Assembly: GCF_008806755.1 (NCBI RefSeq)
Contig: NZ_WAAU01000003.1
Location: 55,411-119,410, forward strand
Reading direction: 5' to 3'
DNA from: Tenacibaculum aiptasiae
Lineage (GTDB): Bacteria > Bacteroidota > Bacteroidia > Flavobacteriales > Flavobacteriaceae
DNA: 64,000 bases
The number at the start of each line of letters is the position of its first letter. Position 1 is the first letter of the stretch. Below the pieces are notes generated by a model. That model searched no databases. It saw nothing but the letters and a program-made list of their open reading frames with translations, and had not been told where the DNA came from. The position numbers were made by a program, and so were the translations under genes. Of the stretch, positions 44,651-53,513 are shown one piece after another.

Positions 44651-45406
44651 ATGAAACTTACTGCTCTTATTACTGGTGCTACATCTGGTATAGGTAAAGC
44701 AACTGCTGAGATTTTTGCTAAAAATAATATTCGATTAATTCTATGTGGCCGTAGAAAAAATCGATTAGATGAAATACAAAAACAACTAAGAAACTATACT
44801 GAAGTTGCTACTTTAAACTTTGATGTTAAAAATAGAAATGAAGTACAAAAAGCAATAAATAACTTACCTCAAGACTTCCGTCAAATAGATATTTTAATTA
44901 ACAATGCTGGAAATGCTCACGGATTAAGTGCTATTCAGGATGGAAATATTGATGATTGGGATGCTATGATTGATATTAATGTAAAGGGATTACTTTATGT
45001 TACCAAAGCTATTGTACCTCAAATGGTAGAAAGAAATAGTGGTTTTATTGTTAATATTGGTTCTATTGCTGGAAAAGAAGTATATCCTAATGGAAATGTA
45101 TATTGTGCTTCTAAACATGCTGTAAATGCTATTAATAAATCGATGCGTATTGATTTAAATAAGCATAACATAAGAGTTTCTGGCATTCATCCTGGAGCAG
45201 TAGAAACAGAGTTTTCTGATGTACGCTTCAAGGGAGATAAAGAAAAAGCTAAAAATGTTTACAAAGGTTACAATGCTTTACAAGCTGAAGATATTGCCGA
45301 TATTATTCATTTTGTAGTTACCAGACCTTATCATGTTAATATTGAAGATTTAGTAGTATATCCAACTGCACAAGCTAGTGCAACAATTTTAAATAAAAAT
45401 GTCTAA
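44651..45406 (+). CDS. Short-chain dehydrogenase/reductase (SDR)
   Basis: A 251-residue classical SDR close to the YdfG/serine dehydrogenase type. The cofactor motif ITGATSGIGKATAEIF with the basic CGRRKNRLDE points to NADP. The chain also has NNAGNA, the catalytic Ser in IVNIGSIAGKE and YCASKHAVNAI (Tyr-xxx-Lys). It reduces or oxidises a small hydroxy compound. First gene of a three-gene operon, overlapping the aldo/keto reductase by 8 bases. Confidence 0.93.
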   Translation: MKLTALITGATSGIGKATAEIFAKNNIRLILCGRRKNRLDEIQKQLRNYTEVATLNFDVKNRNEVQKAINNLPQDFRQIDILINNAGNAHGLSAIQDGNIDDWDAMIDINVKGLLYVTKAIVPQMVERNSGFIVNIGSIAGKEVYPNGNVYCASKHAVNAINKSMRIDLNKHNIRVSGIHPGAVETEFSDVRFKGDKEKAKNVYKGYNALQAEDIADIIHFVVTRPYHVNIEDLVVYPTAQASATILNKNV

Positions 45407-46265
45407 TTATTCAGAACTAATTGCTGGTTGTATGACTTGGGGTATTTGGGGTAAAAACCTAAACACTCAAGAAATGAGTACTCTAATTCATACTTGCTTA
45501 GAAAATGATATCACCACATTTGACCATGCTGATATTTATGGTGATTATACTACTGAAGCTGATTTTGGAAAGGCTTTTATTGAAAGTAAAGTTAACCGTA
45601 ATCAAATTCAGTTAATTTCTAAGTGTGGTATTCAATACGTTGGAAAAACAAGAAACAATAGGGTAAAATATTACGACTATTCAAAAGAATACATTATTTG
45701 GAGTGTAGAACAATCTCTTAAAAATTTACAAACTGAATATTTAGACTTGTTATTATTACACAGACCTAGTCCTTTAATGCAAGCTGATGAAATTTATGAA
45801 GCGATTGACCAATTAAAAAAACAAGGTAAAATTATTGATTTTGGTGTTTCTAATTTTACTCCATCACAAACTGATTTAATTAACAAGAAAAATTCTATTA
45901 CAGTTAATCAAATAGAAGTATCGTTAACTCAATTTTCTTCAATGCTAGATGGTAGTTTAGATCATATGCAAACACATAATGTAAAACCAATGGCATGGAG
46001 TCCTTTAGGTTCTTATTTTAAGGAACATTCAGATCAAAATGAACGAATTAAAACAGAATTAGTACATTTATGTAAAAAATATAATGCTACTGAAAGCCAA
46101 TTATTATTGGCTTGGTTATATAAGCATCCTGCTAAGATTACACCTGTTATTGGAACTACTAATATTCAACGTATAAAAGAAGCGATAAAGGCTCAGTTTA
46201 TAAAATTAGAAACAGAAGATTGGTTTTCTTTACTTGTAGCTAGTCAAGGCCATAAAGTACCTTAA
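45399..46265 (+). CDS. Aldo/keto reductase
   Basis: A 288-residue TIM-barrel oxidoreductase similar to YdhF. Asp and Tyr of the active site lie in TFDHADIYGDYTTE, Lys in QLISKCGIQY, and His in LDLLLLHRPSP. NADPH-site segments are PVIGTTNIQRIKEA and GVSNFTP. Overlaps the SDR gene and is followed after 2 bases by the AlbA_2 gene; all three are co-transcribed. Confidence 0.93.
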   Translation: MSNYSELIAGCMTWGIWGKNLNTQEMSTLIHTCLENDITTFDHADIYGDYTTEADFGKAFIESKVNRNQIQLISKCGIQYVGKTRNNRVKYYDYSKEYIIWSVEQSLKNLQTEYLDLLLLHRPSPLMQADEIYEAIDQLKKQGKIIDFGVSNFTPSQTDLINKKNSITVNQIEVSLTQFSSMLDGSLDHMQTHNVKPMAWSPLGSYFKEHSDQNERIKTELVHLCKKYNATESQLLLAWLYKHPAKITPVIGTTNIQRIKEAIKAQFIKLETEDWFSLLVASQGHKVP

Positions 46266-46267
46266 AA

Positions 46268-47407
46268 ATGATTAATAAACGCTTACTTATTAAAAACTTA
46301 TTATCTCATAATGATGAGAATAGTTTTTATGATAAAAAGCAAAAACTTTCTTTAAGTTCTAAAGAAGGAAAAGCTAAGTTTATTAAACATATCTGTGCTT
46401 TATCAAATTCTAATCCTCAAAATAACTCATACATTGTTATTGGAGTTGAAGATGAAGAAAACAAAATTGTAGGTGTTGATTTTTATGATGATAGTAAAAT
46501 TCAGAATTTAGTCAATGCCTATTTAAACAATCCTCCTAAAGTTGAGTATGAAAATGTTCCGTTTCCTCGTTTACCTCGGCATAAAGTAATTGGGTTAGTA
46601 ACTATTTACCCTAACGAACAGGTTACTTCTTTATCTAAAAACGCTTGGAAATATCGTAAAGGAACAGTGTTTTTTCGTAGAGGAAGTAATTCTATTCCTA
46701 CAGAAAACATACTAGAGCACAAAAATGAAAATGCTCCTATTGTAGAAGCTATTGAAAAAAATGCTAGTAATAATATTCAACTTACTTTAGATGGTGTTTT
46801 TGATTTTATCAATAACCATAAACCAGAATACAATCCACAATACAAAGTTTTTAATGAACAGTTTGTTCTGTGTTGGGCAGGCAAAAAAAAGCTTGTTAAT
46901 GACGAAGAATTTTTAACTCGAGTAGACATCGAATTAATAAACGAACAGGTTCGTTTATTTTTTTCAGCGCTAGATGATGTGCAAATAAGTTACAACGAGC
47001 AATCTTTTATTATTACCGAATATATAGTTTTAGGGATTGATAAAAGTGAAAAACGATATCCTTTAGAAAAAACTATTATTAATTTTAAAGATAATGGAAA
47101 ACACGATATTGTTACCGAATTCCTATTTGAACCTCCTCAGTATGATAGCACCATTATTAATCATATTTATAATAACAACAACATTATTACTAACAAAATA
47201 GAAAATAATATAGCTTTATCTGTTATAGAGCATGAAGATGTTTTTAAACTACCTACCTCCTACTTAATTTGCTATTTAAATGGTTTTTTAGATGCCCCAA
47301 CTCAACTAAGAAAAGCTAAAAGTTATATTAAAAATTTAGATGACAAAACTACTTATATTAAATACAAAGAAGCTATGCGAGTATTACGTAAAGTAAAGTA
47401 TAATTAA
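46268..47407 (+). CDS. AlbA_2 (Schlafen-type) domain protein
   Basis: A 379-residue protein. Residues about 30-150 form an AlbA_2 domain (SKEGKAKFIKHICALSNSNP, YIVIGVEDEENKIVGVDF, GTVFFRRGSNSIPTE), a nucleic-acid or nucleotide-binding fold often annotated as ATP-binding. The C-terminal half has no recognised HTH or other domain. It ends the SDR-AKR operon and its stop codon overlaps that of the convergent CHAT gene. A role linked to those reductases is not obvious. Confidence 0.8.
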   Translation: MINKRLLIKNLLSHNDENSFYDKKQKLSLSSKEGKAKFIKHICALSNSNPQNNSYIVIGVEDEENKIVGVDFYDDSKIQNLVNAYLNNPPKVEYENVPFPRLPRHKVIGLVTIYPNEQVTSLSKNAWKYRKGTVFFRRGSNSIPTENILEHKNENAPIVEAIEKNASNNIQLTLDGVFDFINNHKPEYNPQYKVFNEQFVLCWAGKKKLVNDEEFLTRVDIELINEQVRLFFSALDDVQISYNEQSFIITEYIVLGIDKSEKRYPLEKTIINFKDNGKHDIVTEFLFEPPQYDSTIINHIYNNNNIITNKIENNIALSVIEHEDVFKLPTSYLICYLNGFLDAPTQLRKAKSYIKNLDDKTTYIKYKEAMRVLRKVKYN

Positions 47408-50130
47408 CGTTTATGTTTTAAACGTTTTTTTGAATATTTTAAAATATAAAGAATTAACAATAAAGCCACTAATATAACTACAAACATGGTATAATTCTTA
47501 TTATGGGGTAAAGGACAATCATTACCTGTAATTGTAGTAACTGCCCAATAATAAGGAGAGCTTAAATTTGTGTTCTTATATTTCTTTAGATATTTCCTTT
47601 TTGCAATAGCTAAGCTTGTAGATTTTGGATTCCCGCTTTTCAAAGCTTTTAAGAAGTTTTTCAAAATTTCAGTATTATATTTCTCATTTACCTGCCATTG
47701 TGTAGACAATACACTCTTTGCTCCTGCATTTAAAAAACCTCTTGTTAAATTAAAATTTCCTTCTCCTGTTTGTAATCTACCCATTCCTGTTTCACAAGCA
47801 TTTAAAACCACAAAGTTTTTAGGGCTATTAAGGAAAAACAATTCGTTTAAGTATAATTTTTGATCGTATAAAGCAATCCAAGGAATTTGATTTTTCCCAT
47901 CTGCATGACTAGAAATAAAAATTGAAGAAGCTTTTTTAAACTCTTTTATAAAATTTTCTTTTAATACTTCTTCATTAACAAACATTTTATCATTGAAAAA
48001 AGGTTCTTTTTTTACTGTTAAAGAAGTAAAGCTGGTGTCTTTAAATTTATTAACTATAAAATTGTACTGACGTTTAAAAAATGGTGTTTGCAAAGAATTA
48101 TTTAATAACGTTAATGATAATGAATTATGGTATACTAATTCTTTTTCTTCTATCAAATACTTAAAACCACCATCTTTATTTATAAAAGGGATTAAGGCGT
48201 CGAATGAAATATTATTTAAAATACCATCAGTTACTATTGAATATTTATTATAATGCTTAAAATAAGACGTTATTTCTTTTGGAAATAGTATTTGATATAA
48301 TTTATTAGATATATTCTTAAACGTGCTTAATTCTTCTTTGTATTGGATAGGTGATAAACATAATTTTTTATATCTCTTTACTAAAGAAGCTAATTCATTG
48401 TAATTTTTTAGAGGTAAAACCTTATACTTATTTTTAGATAATACCAATATAAACCCACTATCTTTTCCTAAAATATAAGAAATAGCTAATTCATCATTTC
48501 TTAAATTCTTCTTTGCAGCTTTTATAGTAGTTATAGGAATGCTTGTTTTATACCTATAATAGTTTATATTATTTCTTTCCAGAGTATTTAAAAAAGTAAA
48601 ATACTTTTCTTTAGTTAAAAATAAACTATCCTTAAATGCGGCTTTTTGAGTTCGGTTTATTTGTTCGTTAAAATGTAATATTCGCCTTTTTAAACTGTCT
48701 TCTTTTTCTATTAAAAAATCTGAAAGATTGGCTAATTTTTTAGCAAATTGATTATTCGTATTCTCTAAAAGTAGTATTCCTTTACTTTTTTCTATATAAT
48801 AAAAAACCTCCTTCAGTTTATTTAAACGGTAACAAATTTTAACAGCATTAATATAAAAATCTCTCCCTTCTTCTCTCCAAAAAAGTTTAGATATTCGTTC
48901 TTTACTTGTATGATGAATAGCGTCGAATTGAGAATCTATTTTAGTTAATAATTCATAAGCTTCCTGCAAAATACGAGTACTTTGTTTTTCTTCATAAAAA
49001 GTAATTAGTGCATTCAACTTATCTAAATGATACCCCAATAGTTCTTTAAAATAAATTGTTGTAGGAAATTCATCAGAACTATTTAGTGATATTGTTTGAA
49101 TAGCTTTATCATAATAATAAAAGGCTTTCTTAAATTTAGATTCTGAAAGATATACATCCCCTAAATTATTATACAAAGCACTTTTTCCTAATAGGTTTTT
49201 TGAATTTGTATACTTAAGTCCTTTTTGACAGTAATATTTTGCTGAATCTGGTTTTGATTCTTTCAAAAAAGGAAGAGAAAAATTATTATAAAAATCAACT
49301 AAACGAGTGGAGTCCCCCTTACTTAGTAACATTTTTTGTACTTCTTTATATGTTATAATCGACTCTTTGTAATGTTTATTACGATATAAAATACTAGCAG
49401 AGTTATAAAAAAAATCAAACGTATCTTTAAAAGTAGCATTAAAACTATCTTTTATAACTTTATTTTCTTCAGATAGTTTTTTATAAAATGAAAAAGATTT
49501 TTGGTCTTTCTTATCAATCAATAATTTCAATAAATCATTATTTACTCTGAATAACCTATCTTCTAATCCTAGTTTCTTAAATATTTTTCTTGCTCTATTC
49601 AAATAGTTACCAGCTCGCTCAAAATCACCTAAATTTGTATAAATATTTCCTTTTAATTTATAACTTTTAGCAAGCTGTTTATTAGGTTTTTCAGTATAAG
49701 AAATAAGCTCATCTAAATACTTTATAGCATTTGTATAATCTTTCAGTTCTTTATAAAACAAACCTAGATTAAATAGGTTTCTTTTTATTAAAGCAGTTTT
49801 AGTTGAATCTAAAGTATTTCTAATCGATTGCTCTTTTTTTAAGAAATAAATTCCTTCTTTTAATATCCAGGGTGATTTTTTTCGTTCTCTCCAGAAAAAA
49901 ACAACTGTTTTATAACATAACTCAGCAGCTATTTGTTGATTCTTTTCATTCTTTAATTTCTCTTTAAACACCGCTACTTTTTCAGCAGTACTAATACTTT
50001 TTAAACCTACAATACTATCAAACTCTTCTTTATTAAATTGCTGAGAATAAACCTGAAAACTAAAAGCACATACATAAATACACAAAAAACATAATTTTAA
50101 TAATTGTTTATGTTTTTTGGTTGCATGCAT
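47404..50130 (-). CDS. Membrane-anchored TPR-CHAT protease
   Basis: A 908-residue protein with a signal peptide (LLKLCFLCIYVCAFSFQVYS). TPR helices span residues about 90-370 (NAIKYLDELISYTEKPNKQL, LYNNLGDVYLSESKFKKAFY). The CHAT domain covers about 560-870, with the caspase-like dyad His742 in ISSHADG and Cys779 in VVLNACETGMGRL, and GFLNAGAKSVLSTQWQVNE. A C-terminal membrane helix (882-898) and basic tail follow. The CHAT domain therefore faces the periplasm. It is 32 bases downstream of a subtilisin-like lipoprotein gene. I infer a protease that acts in an envelope signalling cascade with the neighbouring sigma factor. Confidence 0.9.
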   Translation of the reverse strand: MHATKKHKQLLKLCFLCIYVCAFSFQVYSQQFNKEEFDSIVGLKSISTAEKVAVFKEKLKNEKNQQIAAELCYKTVVFFWRERKKSPWILKEGIYFLKKEQSIRNTLDSTKTALIKRNLFNLGLFYKELKDYTNAIKYLDELISYTEKPNKQLAKSYKLKGNIYTNLGDFERAGNYLNRARKIFKKLGLEDRLFRVNNDLLKLLIDKKDQKSFSFYKKLSEENKVIKDSFNATFKDTFDFFYNSASILYRNKHYKESIITYKEVQKMLLSKGDSTRLVDFYNNFSLPFLKESKPDSAKYYCQKGLKYTNSKNLLGKSALYNNLGDVYLSESKFKKAFYYYDKAIQTISLNSSDEFPTTIYFKELLGYHLDKLNALITFYEEKQSTRILQEAYELLTKIDSQFDAIHHTSKERISKLFWREEGRDFYINAVKICYRLNKLKEVFYYIEKSKGILLLENTNNQFAKKLANLSDFLIEKEDSLKRRILHFNEQINRTQKAAFKDSLFLTKEKYFTFLNTLERNNINYYRYKTSIPITTIKAAKKNLRNDELAISYILGKDSGFILVLSKNKYKVLPLKNYNELASLVKRYKKLCLSPIQYKEELSTFKNISNKLYQILFPKEITSYFKHYNKYSIVTDGILNNISFDALIPFINKDGGFKYLIEEKELVYHNSLSLTLLNNSLQTPFFKRQYNFIVNKFKDTSFTSLTVKKEPFFNDKMFVNEEVLKENFIKEFKKASSIFISSHADGKNQIPWIALYDQKLYLNELFFLNSPKNFVVLNACETGMGRLQTGEGNFNLTRGFLNAGAKSVLSTQWQVNEKYNTEILKNFLKALKSGNPKSTSLAIAKRKYLKKYKNTNLSSPYYWAVTTITGNDCPLPHNKNYTMFVVILVALLLILYILKYSKKRLKHKR

Positions 50131-50162
50131 AGGAATTGTATTTATTCATTCCTAATATACTG

Positions 50163-51407
50163 CTATAATTCTAAATAAGCACTGTGTTTTATCAAGTTAA
50201 GGTTTGATGAAGGAATACTATGCTGAAGTATTTCATGGTACCATTCATTTATTGACATACCTGTTTTATACAATGATGCATTAAAACCCGAAGCCTTTGC
50301 ACTAGAATATGATGTTCCACTAATAAAAACAGGTCCATTATTTGAAGAGGTATAAAAAGGAATTCCTAGTCCTTTCACTCCAATATCTACTGAGTTTTCA
50401 CCATAATTAGATAATGAAATACTTCCTAAAACTAAATTTGGAGGTATTGTATTATCAATTGCTGTAACTGCTAGTATATTGTTGTTTTTGTAAGAAGATG
50501 GATAATGTGGTATAGCATCATTATTTTCACCAAGGTTTCCTGCAGAAGCGTTAATTAAAATATACTCTTCAATTTCATTAATATATGATTTCATTACACT
50601 TGATGGATTATTTTTCCAACCAAAACTCATATTAATTACATTAACTTTTCTTTTTATTAAATAGCTAAAACCACAGTTAATTGTAAAAAGTGAACTACTT
50701 CCATTAATATCAAAAACTTTAGCAGGAAGTATTTGAAAATTTTTAGGAGAATTGATTAATTGTTCATAAATAAAATAGCTTACACGTGTTCCATGACCAC
50801 TATCGTCAATTGGAGCATTATTGTTATTAACAAAATTCCATCCAAAAATTTCGTTTCCACAGGTATCATTCATTCCTGTACTATCAAATAAAAATGGTTT
50901 CGTAAATTTAAAATACGATGGATTAATTCCAGAATCCAATACTCCTACAACAACATCTATTTTATCTAATGTATTTTTTTTAAAATTACCTACAGATACT
51001 TCCCGCTGCGCATTTACATTAGGTTTACTTATTCCACTAATATCAATGGTAATTTTAAAGTTAAGATCAGCTCCTTCCATATCGGTATCTGATTCCATTG
51101 ATAATACTTTTTCTTCTAAGTCAGCAAAAGTTAAATTACCTGAAAAAAACCAATTTTCTAATTCGGGGTCTCCACATGAACAAACTTCAAAGTATAAAAC
51201 ATTATACTTTGCTCTAACAATTGCTTTTTCTGTATCGCTTAACCCTTTTTTAAAACGAATTACAACTGTGTTTTCTTGTTCTTGTTTATCAGCTGACCTA
51301 CTTTTAGAAAGTGCATTTTCATTATTAAAATTCACTTCTTCAAATTCATTGTTTTGACAACTTATTACTATAAAAAGAAGTAGTATGGGTAGAAAATATT
51401 TTATCAT
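50163..51407 (-). CDS. Subtilisin-like (S8) lipoprotein protease
   Basis: A 414-residue lipoprotein (Cys17, LLLFIVISCQNNE). Residues about 45-125 look like an inhibitor-I9-type propeptide region with a CSC motif (VCSCGDPELENWF). The S8 domain has a full triad: Asp158 in VVGVLDSGIN, His205 in DDSGHGTRVS and Ser366 in SGTSYSSAKASGF, plus oxyanion Asn291. It is periplasmic or on the surface. It is upstream of the TPR-CHAT gene and probably co-transcribed, so one protease may activate or cleave the other. Confidence 0.92.
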   Translation of the reverse strand: MIKYFLPILLLFIVISCQNNEFEEVNFNNENALSKSRSADKQEQENTVVIRFKKGLSDTEKAIVRAKYNVLYFEVCSCGDPELENWFFSGNLTFADLEEKVLSMESDTDMEGADLNFKITIDISGISKPNVNAQREVSVGNFKKNTLDKIDVVVGVLDSGINPSYFKFTKPFLFDSTGMNDTCGNEIFGWNFVNNNNAPIDDSGHGTRVSYFIYEQLINSPKNFQILPAKVFDINGSSSLFTINCGFSYLIKRKVNVINMSFGWKNNPSSVMKSYINEIEEYILINASAGNLGENNDAIPHYPSSYKNNNILAVTAIDNTIPPNLVLGSISLSNYGENSVDIGVKGLGIPFYTSSNNGPVFISGTSYSSAKASGFNASLYKTGMSINEWYHEILQHSIPSSNLNLIKHSAYLEL

Positions 51408-51471
51408 TTTTAGTTAGTGTTTTTCGCGTTTATTTTGTTATTAATTCCAATAAAAGAACTGTATTAAAAAA

Positions 51472-51507
51472 TTAACTGTATATCTTAAAGTAAAGACATA
51501 CAGTTAA
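51472..51507 (-). terminator. Terminator between lipoprotein and protease genes
   Basis: Arms TTAACTGTAT (51472-51481) / ATACAGTTAA (51498-51507), extended by TCTT/AAGA after one mismatch. T6 follows on the minus strand. It partly uncouples the upstream lipoprotein from the S8/CHAT genes. Confidence 0.82.
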
Positions 51508-51563
51508 TAAACTTAAATTAAAAAATATAAGTATCACAAAATGTTTCTACTTATTTTCTTTTT

Positions 51564-52109
51564 TTATAGTGCTTCACTTCCCCAATCGTAATATGCAACT
51601 TCAGGACATCCTGCAGATGGTTGTGGATAAAAGATATATAACACAGCTGCTCCATTTGGATTATCTGGTGTTTGATTACAACATTTAAACTCAACTACTT
51701 TACAAGTATTATTTGCTTCATCTTGAAGATCTTGTTGATCTTGCTCACTTATTATGCATGGATAAAAATCATCAATATCATCATCAATTGGATTAATGTT
51801 GATTGCTTTCATTGCATTTAAAGTATACGAATACCCATCTTTAGCACGATATGTTATAATCTTTTTGATGTTTCCTCTAAGAATTTGTTCTGATTCTCTA
51901 GCAGTTACATAAGTATCTTTAATAGTAGTTATTTTATCCCTACTATTTTGTTTGCATTTATAAACTACTGGTGTTAACACTAAGCCTTCTTTAGTTGCTT
52001 TTCTTGCAGAAAATTGTTCTTGAGATTGTTCGTTTACGTTTAAGGCTTCATCGTTTGAATTACAGCTAGCAAAAATTACTATAGCTATAAAAAATAAAAT
52101 TTTTTTCAT
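51564..52109 (-). CDS. Hypothetical lipoprotein of the CHAT locus
   Basis: A 181-residue lipoprotein (Cys16 in IAIVIFASCNSNDE). It has five further cysteines (VYKCKQ, YPCIIS, NTCKVVEFKCCNQTP, AGCPEV), enough for disulfides, and an acidic middle. I recognise no domain. It is the gene nearest to the divergent sigma factor and is the best candidate for a direct sigma target or for a ligand or substrate of the proteases. Confidence 0.7.
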   Translation of the reverse strand: MKKILFFIAIVIFASCNSNDEALNVNEQSQEQFSARKATKEGLVLTPVVYKCKQNSRDKITTIKDTYVTARESEQILRGNIKKIITYRAKDGYSYTLNAMKAININPIDDDIDDFYPCIISEQDQQDLQDEANNTCKVVEFKCCNQTPDNPNGAAVLYIFYPQPSAGCPEVAYYDWGSEAL

Positions 52110-52224
52110 TGTTCGGTTAGTTTAATTATATATCTAGATTTTCTTTTTGCGTACTAGATTTAAACGCTGTTTTTTATTAAGAGTAATTTTAGCATCTTTG
52201 TTACTACTTTTTGAAAAAAAATCT

Positions 52225-52782
52225 ATGACAGATGAAAATCAGAATTTTATAAAGCTATTTATAGAGGGTAAACAAGAGGTTTTAGAGAAAATTTATACCA
52301 AAAATTTTACTGGAGTAAAAAAATATATTCTGAAAAATAATGGTACAAAAGCCGATGCTTTAGATATTTTTCAGGAAGCCTTACTGATTTTATATTCTGG
52401 ACTTAAAAGTGGAAATCTAAAAATTATAGCTTTTGATAGTTATTTATTTTTTACTTGTAAAAACCTATGGATTAAAAAAGTAACTAAAAATAAGGTAACA
52501 GAAACCGACCTAACTACTCTTATAAGTAATGATATTGAAGACAATACGTTCGAATTAAAAGAGCGTCAATGGGAATTATTTGAAGAAAAATTTAACCTCT
52601 TAAAAGATGATTGCATTAACATATTAAAATTAATGCTACAAAAAACTCCTTACGAATCAATTTTTAAAAAACTTAATTTACCTAACGAAAATGCTGCTAG
52701 ACAAAAGGTTTTTAAGTGTAAAAAAAAGCTGTTTAAAATGATTCAAAGCGACAAAAGGTATAATGATTTGAAAGATATTTAA
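52225..52782 (+). CDS. ECF-type sigma-70 factor
   Basis: A 185-residue sigma factor from MTDENQNFIKLF; the longer frame to 52147 reaches into the promoter region. Region 2 is seen in VKKYILKNNGTKADALDIFQ and EALLILYSGLKSGN, region 4 in DDCINILKLMLQKTPYESIF and NENAARQKVFKCKKKL. It is divergent from the lipoprotein/S8/CHAT genes and 2 bases from the TPR membrane protein, its likely anti-sigma partner. It probably transcribes this locus. Confidence 0.88.
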   Translation: MTDENQNFIKLFIEGKQEVLEKIYTKNFTGVKKYILKNNGTKADALDIFQEALLILYSGLKSGNLKIIAFDSYLFFTCKNLWIKKVTKNKVTETDLTTLISNDIEDNTFELKERQWELFEEKFNLLKDDCINILKLMLQKTPYESIFKKLNLPNENAARQKVFKCKKKLFKMIQSDKRYNDLKDI

Positions 52783-52784
52783 TT

Positions 52785-53507
52785 ATGGAGAACACTATTG
52801 AAATACAAACCGAACGTTACTTAGCAGGAGAAATGTCTTTTGAAGAAAAATTAGCTTTCGAAAAAATAATAGCTGATAATGATGACTTAAAAGAACATGT
52901 TTTCCTGAGTAAAAAATTAGTTGAAAAACATGAGTATACTAATTTCAAAAATAATTTACTATCGGCTGAAAAGAGTTATTTACAAACTACTAGAAAAAAA
53001 TACAATTACCTTTATGGATCTATAGCTGCTACTATAATAGTATTGGTTGGTCTTTTCTTTTATTATCAATCTATTCCTGTTGGTTTACATAAATTATATG
53101 CTATTCATTCTAATAAAGTAGAGATGCCTTCTTTTATCGTTCAAGGGAATAATCAACAACAAGCTCTTGAAGAAATTGAAATTGCGTTTAAAAACGAAAA
53201 CTATCAAAAAAGTTTAAGTTTATGTAATCTTCAATTAGATACTTCTTCTAAACCCAATCCTAATGTTCTAATTTATAAAGGAATTTCTTTGTTAAAACTG
53301 CATAATGAAAAAGAAGCTTTAGTCACTTTCAATAAATTAAAACAAAGCGATGCTATTGATGCCAGTAAAGGAAACTGGTACGAAGCCATAACCTACATGA
53401 AATTAAATAATAAACCCGCTTTGAAAAAAGCTTTAGAAACTATTATTAAAAATCCAACAAATTATAACTACAAGAAAGCTAGAAAAATTTTAAATTCTTT
53501 AGATTAA
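52785..53507 (+). CDS. Membrane TPR protein, likely anti-sigma partner
   Basis: A 240-residue single-pass protein. Residues 1-70 are cytoplasmic and resemble the anti-sigma-like start common in flavobacteria (ERYLAGEMSFEEKLAFEKII). A membrane helix spans about 77-94 (YGSIAATIIVLVGLFFYY). The outer part (about 125-235) is TPR-like (NQQQALEEIEIAFKNENYQK, WYEAITYMKLNNKPALKKAL). The 2-base gap to the sigma gene indicates co-translation. Periplasmic TPRs could sense or bind the TPR-CHAT protease, with cleavage freeing the sigma factor; this is inference. Confidence 0.8.
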   Translation: MENTIEIQTERYLAGEMSFEEKLAFEKIIADNDDLKEHVFLSKKLVEKHEYTNFKNNLLSAEKSYLQTTRKKYNYLYGSIAATIIVLVGLFFYYQSIPVGLHKLYAIHSNKVEMPSFIVQGNNQQQALEEIEIAFKNENYQKSLSLCNLQLDTSSKPNPNVLIYKGISLLKLHNEKEALVTFNKLKQSDAIDASKGNWYEAITYMKLNNKPALKKALETIIKNPTNYNYKKARKILNSLD

Positions 53508-53513
53508 TAGTTC

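Noticed and set aside
52147..52224. Longer N-terminus for the sigma factor
   Set aside because: The 26 extra residues are hydrophobic/basic and atypical for sigma factors, and this DNA must hold the divergent promoters.
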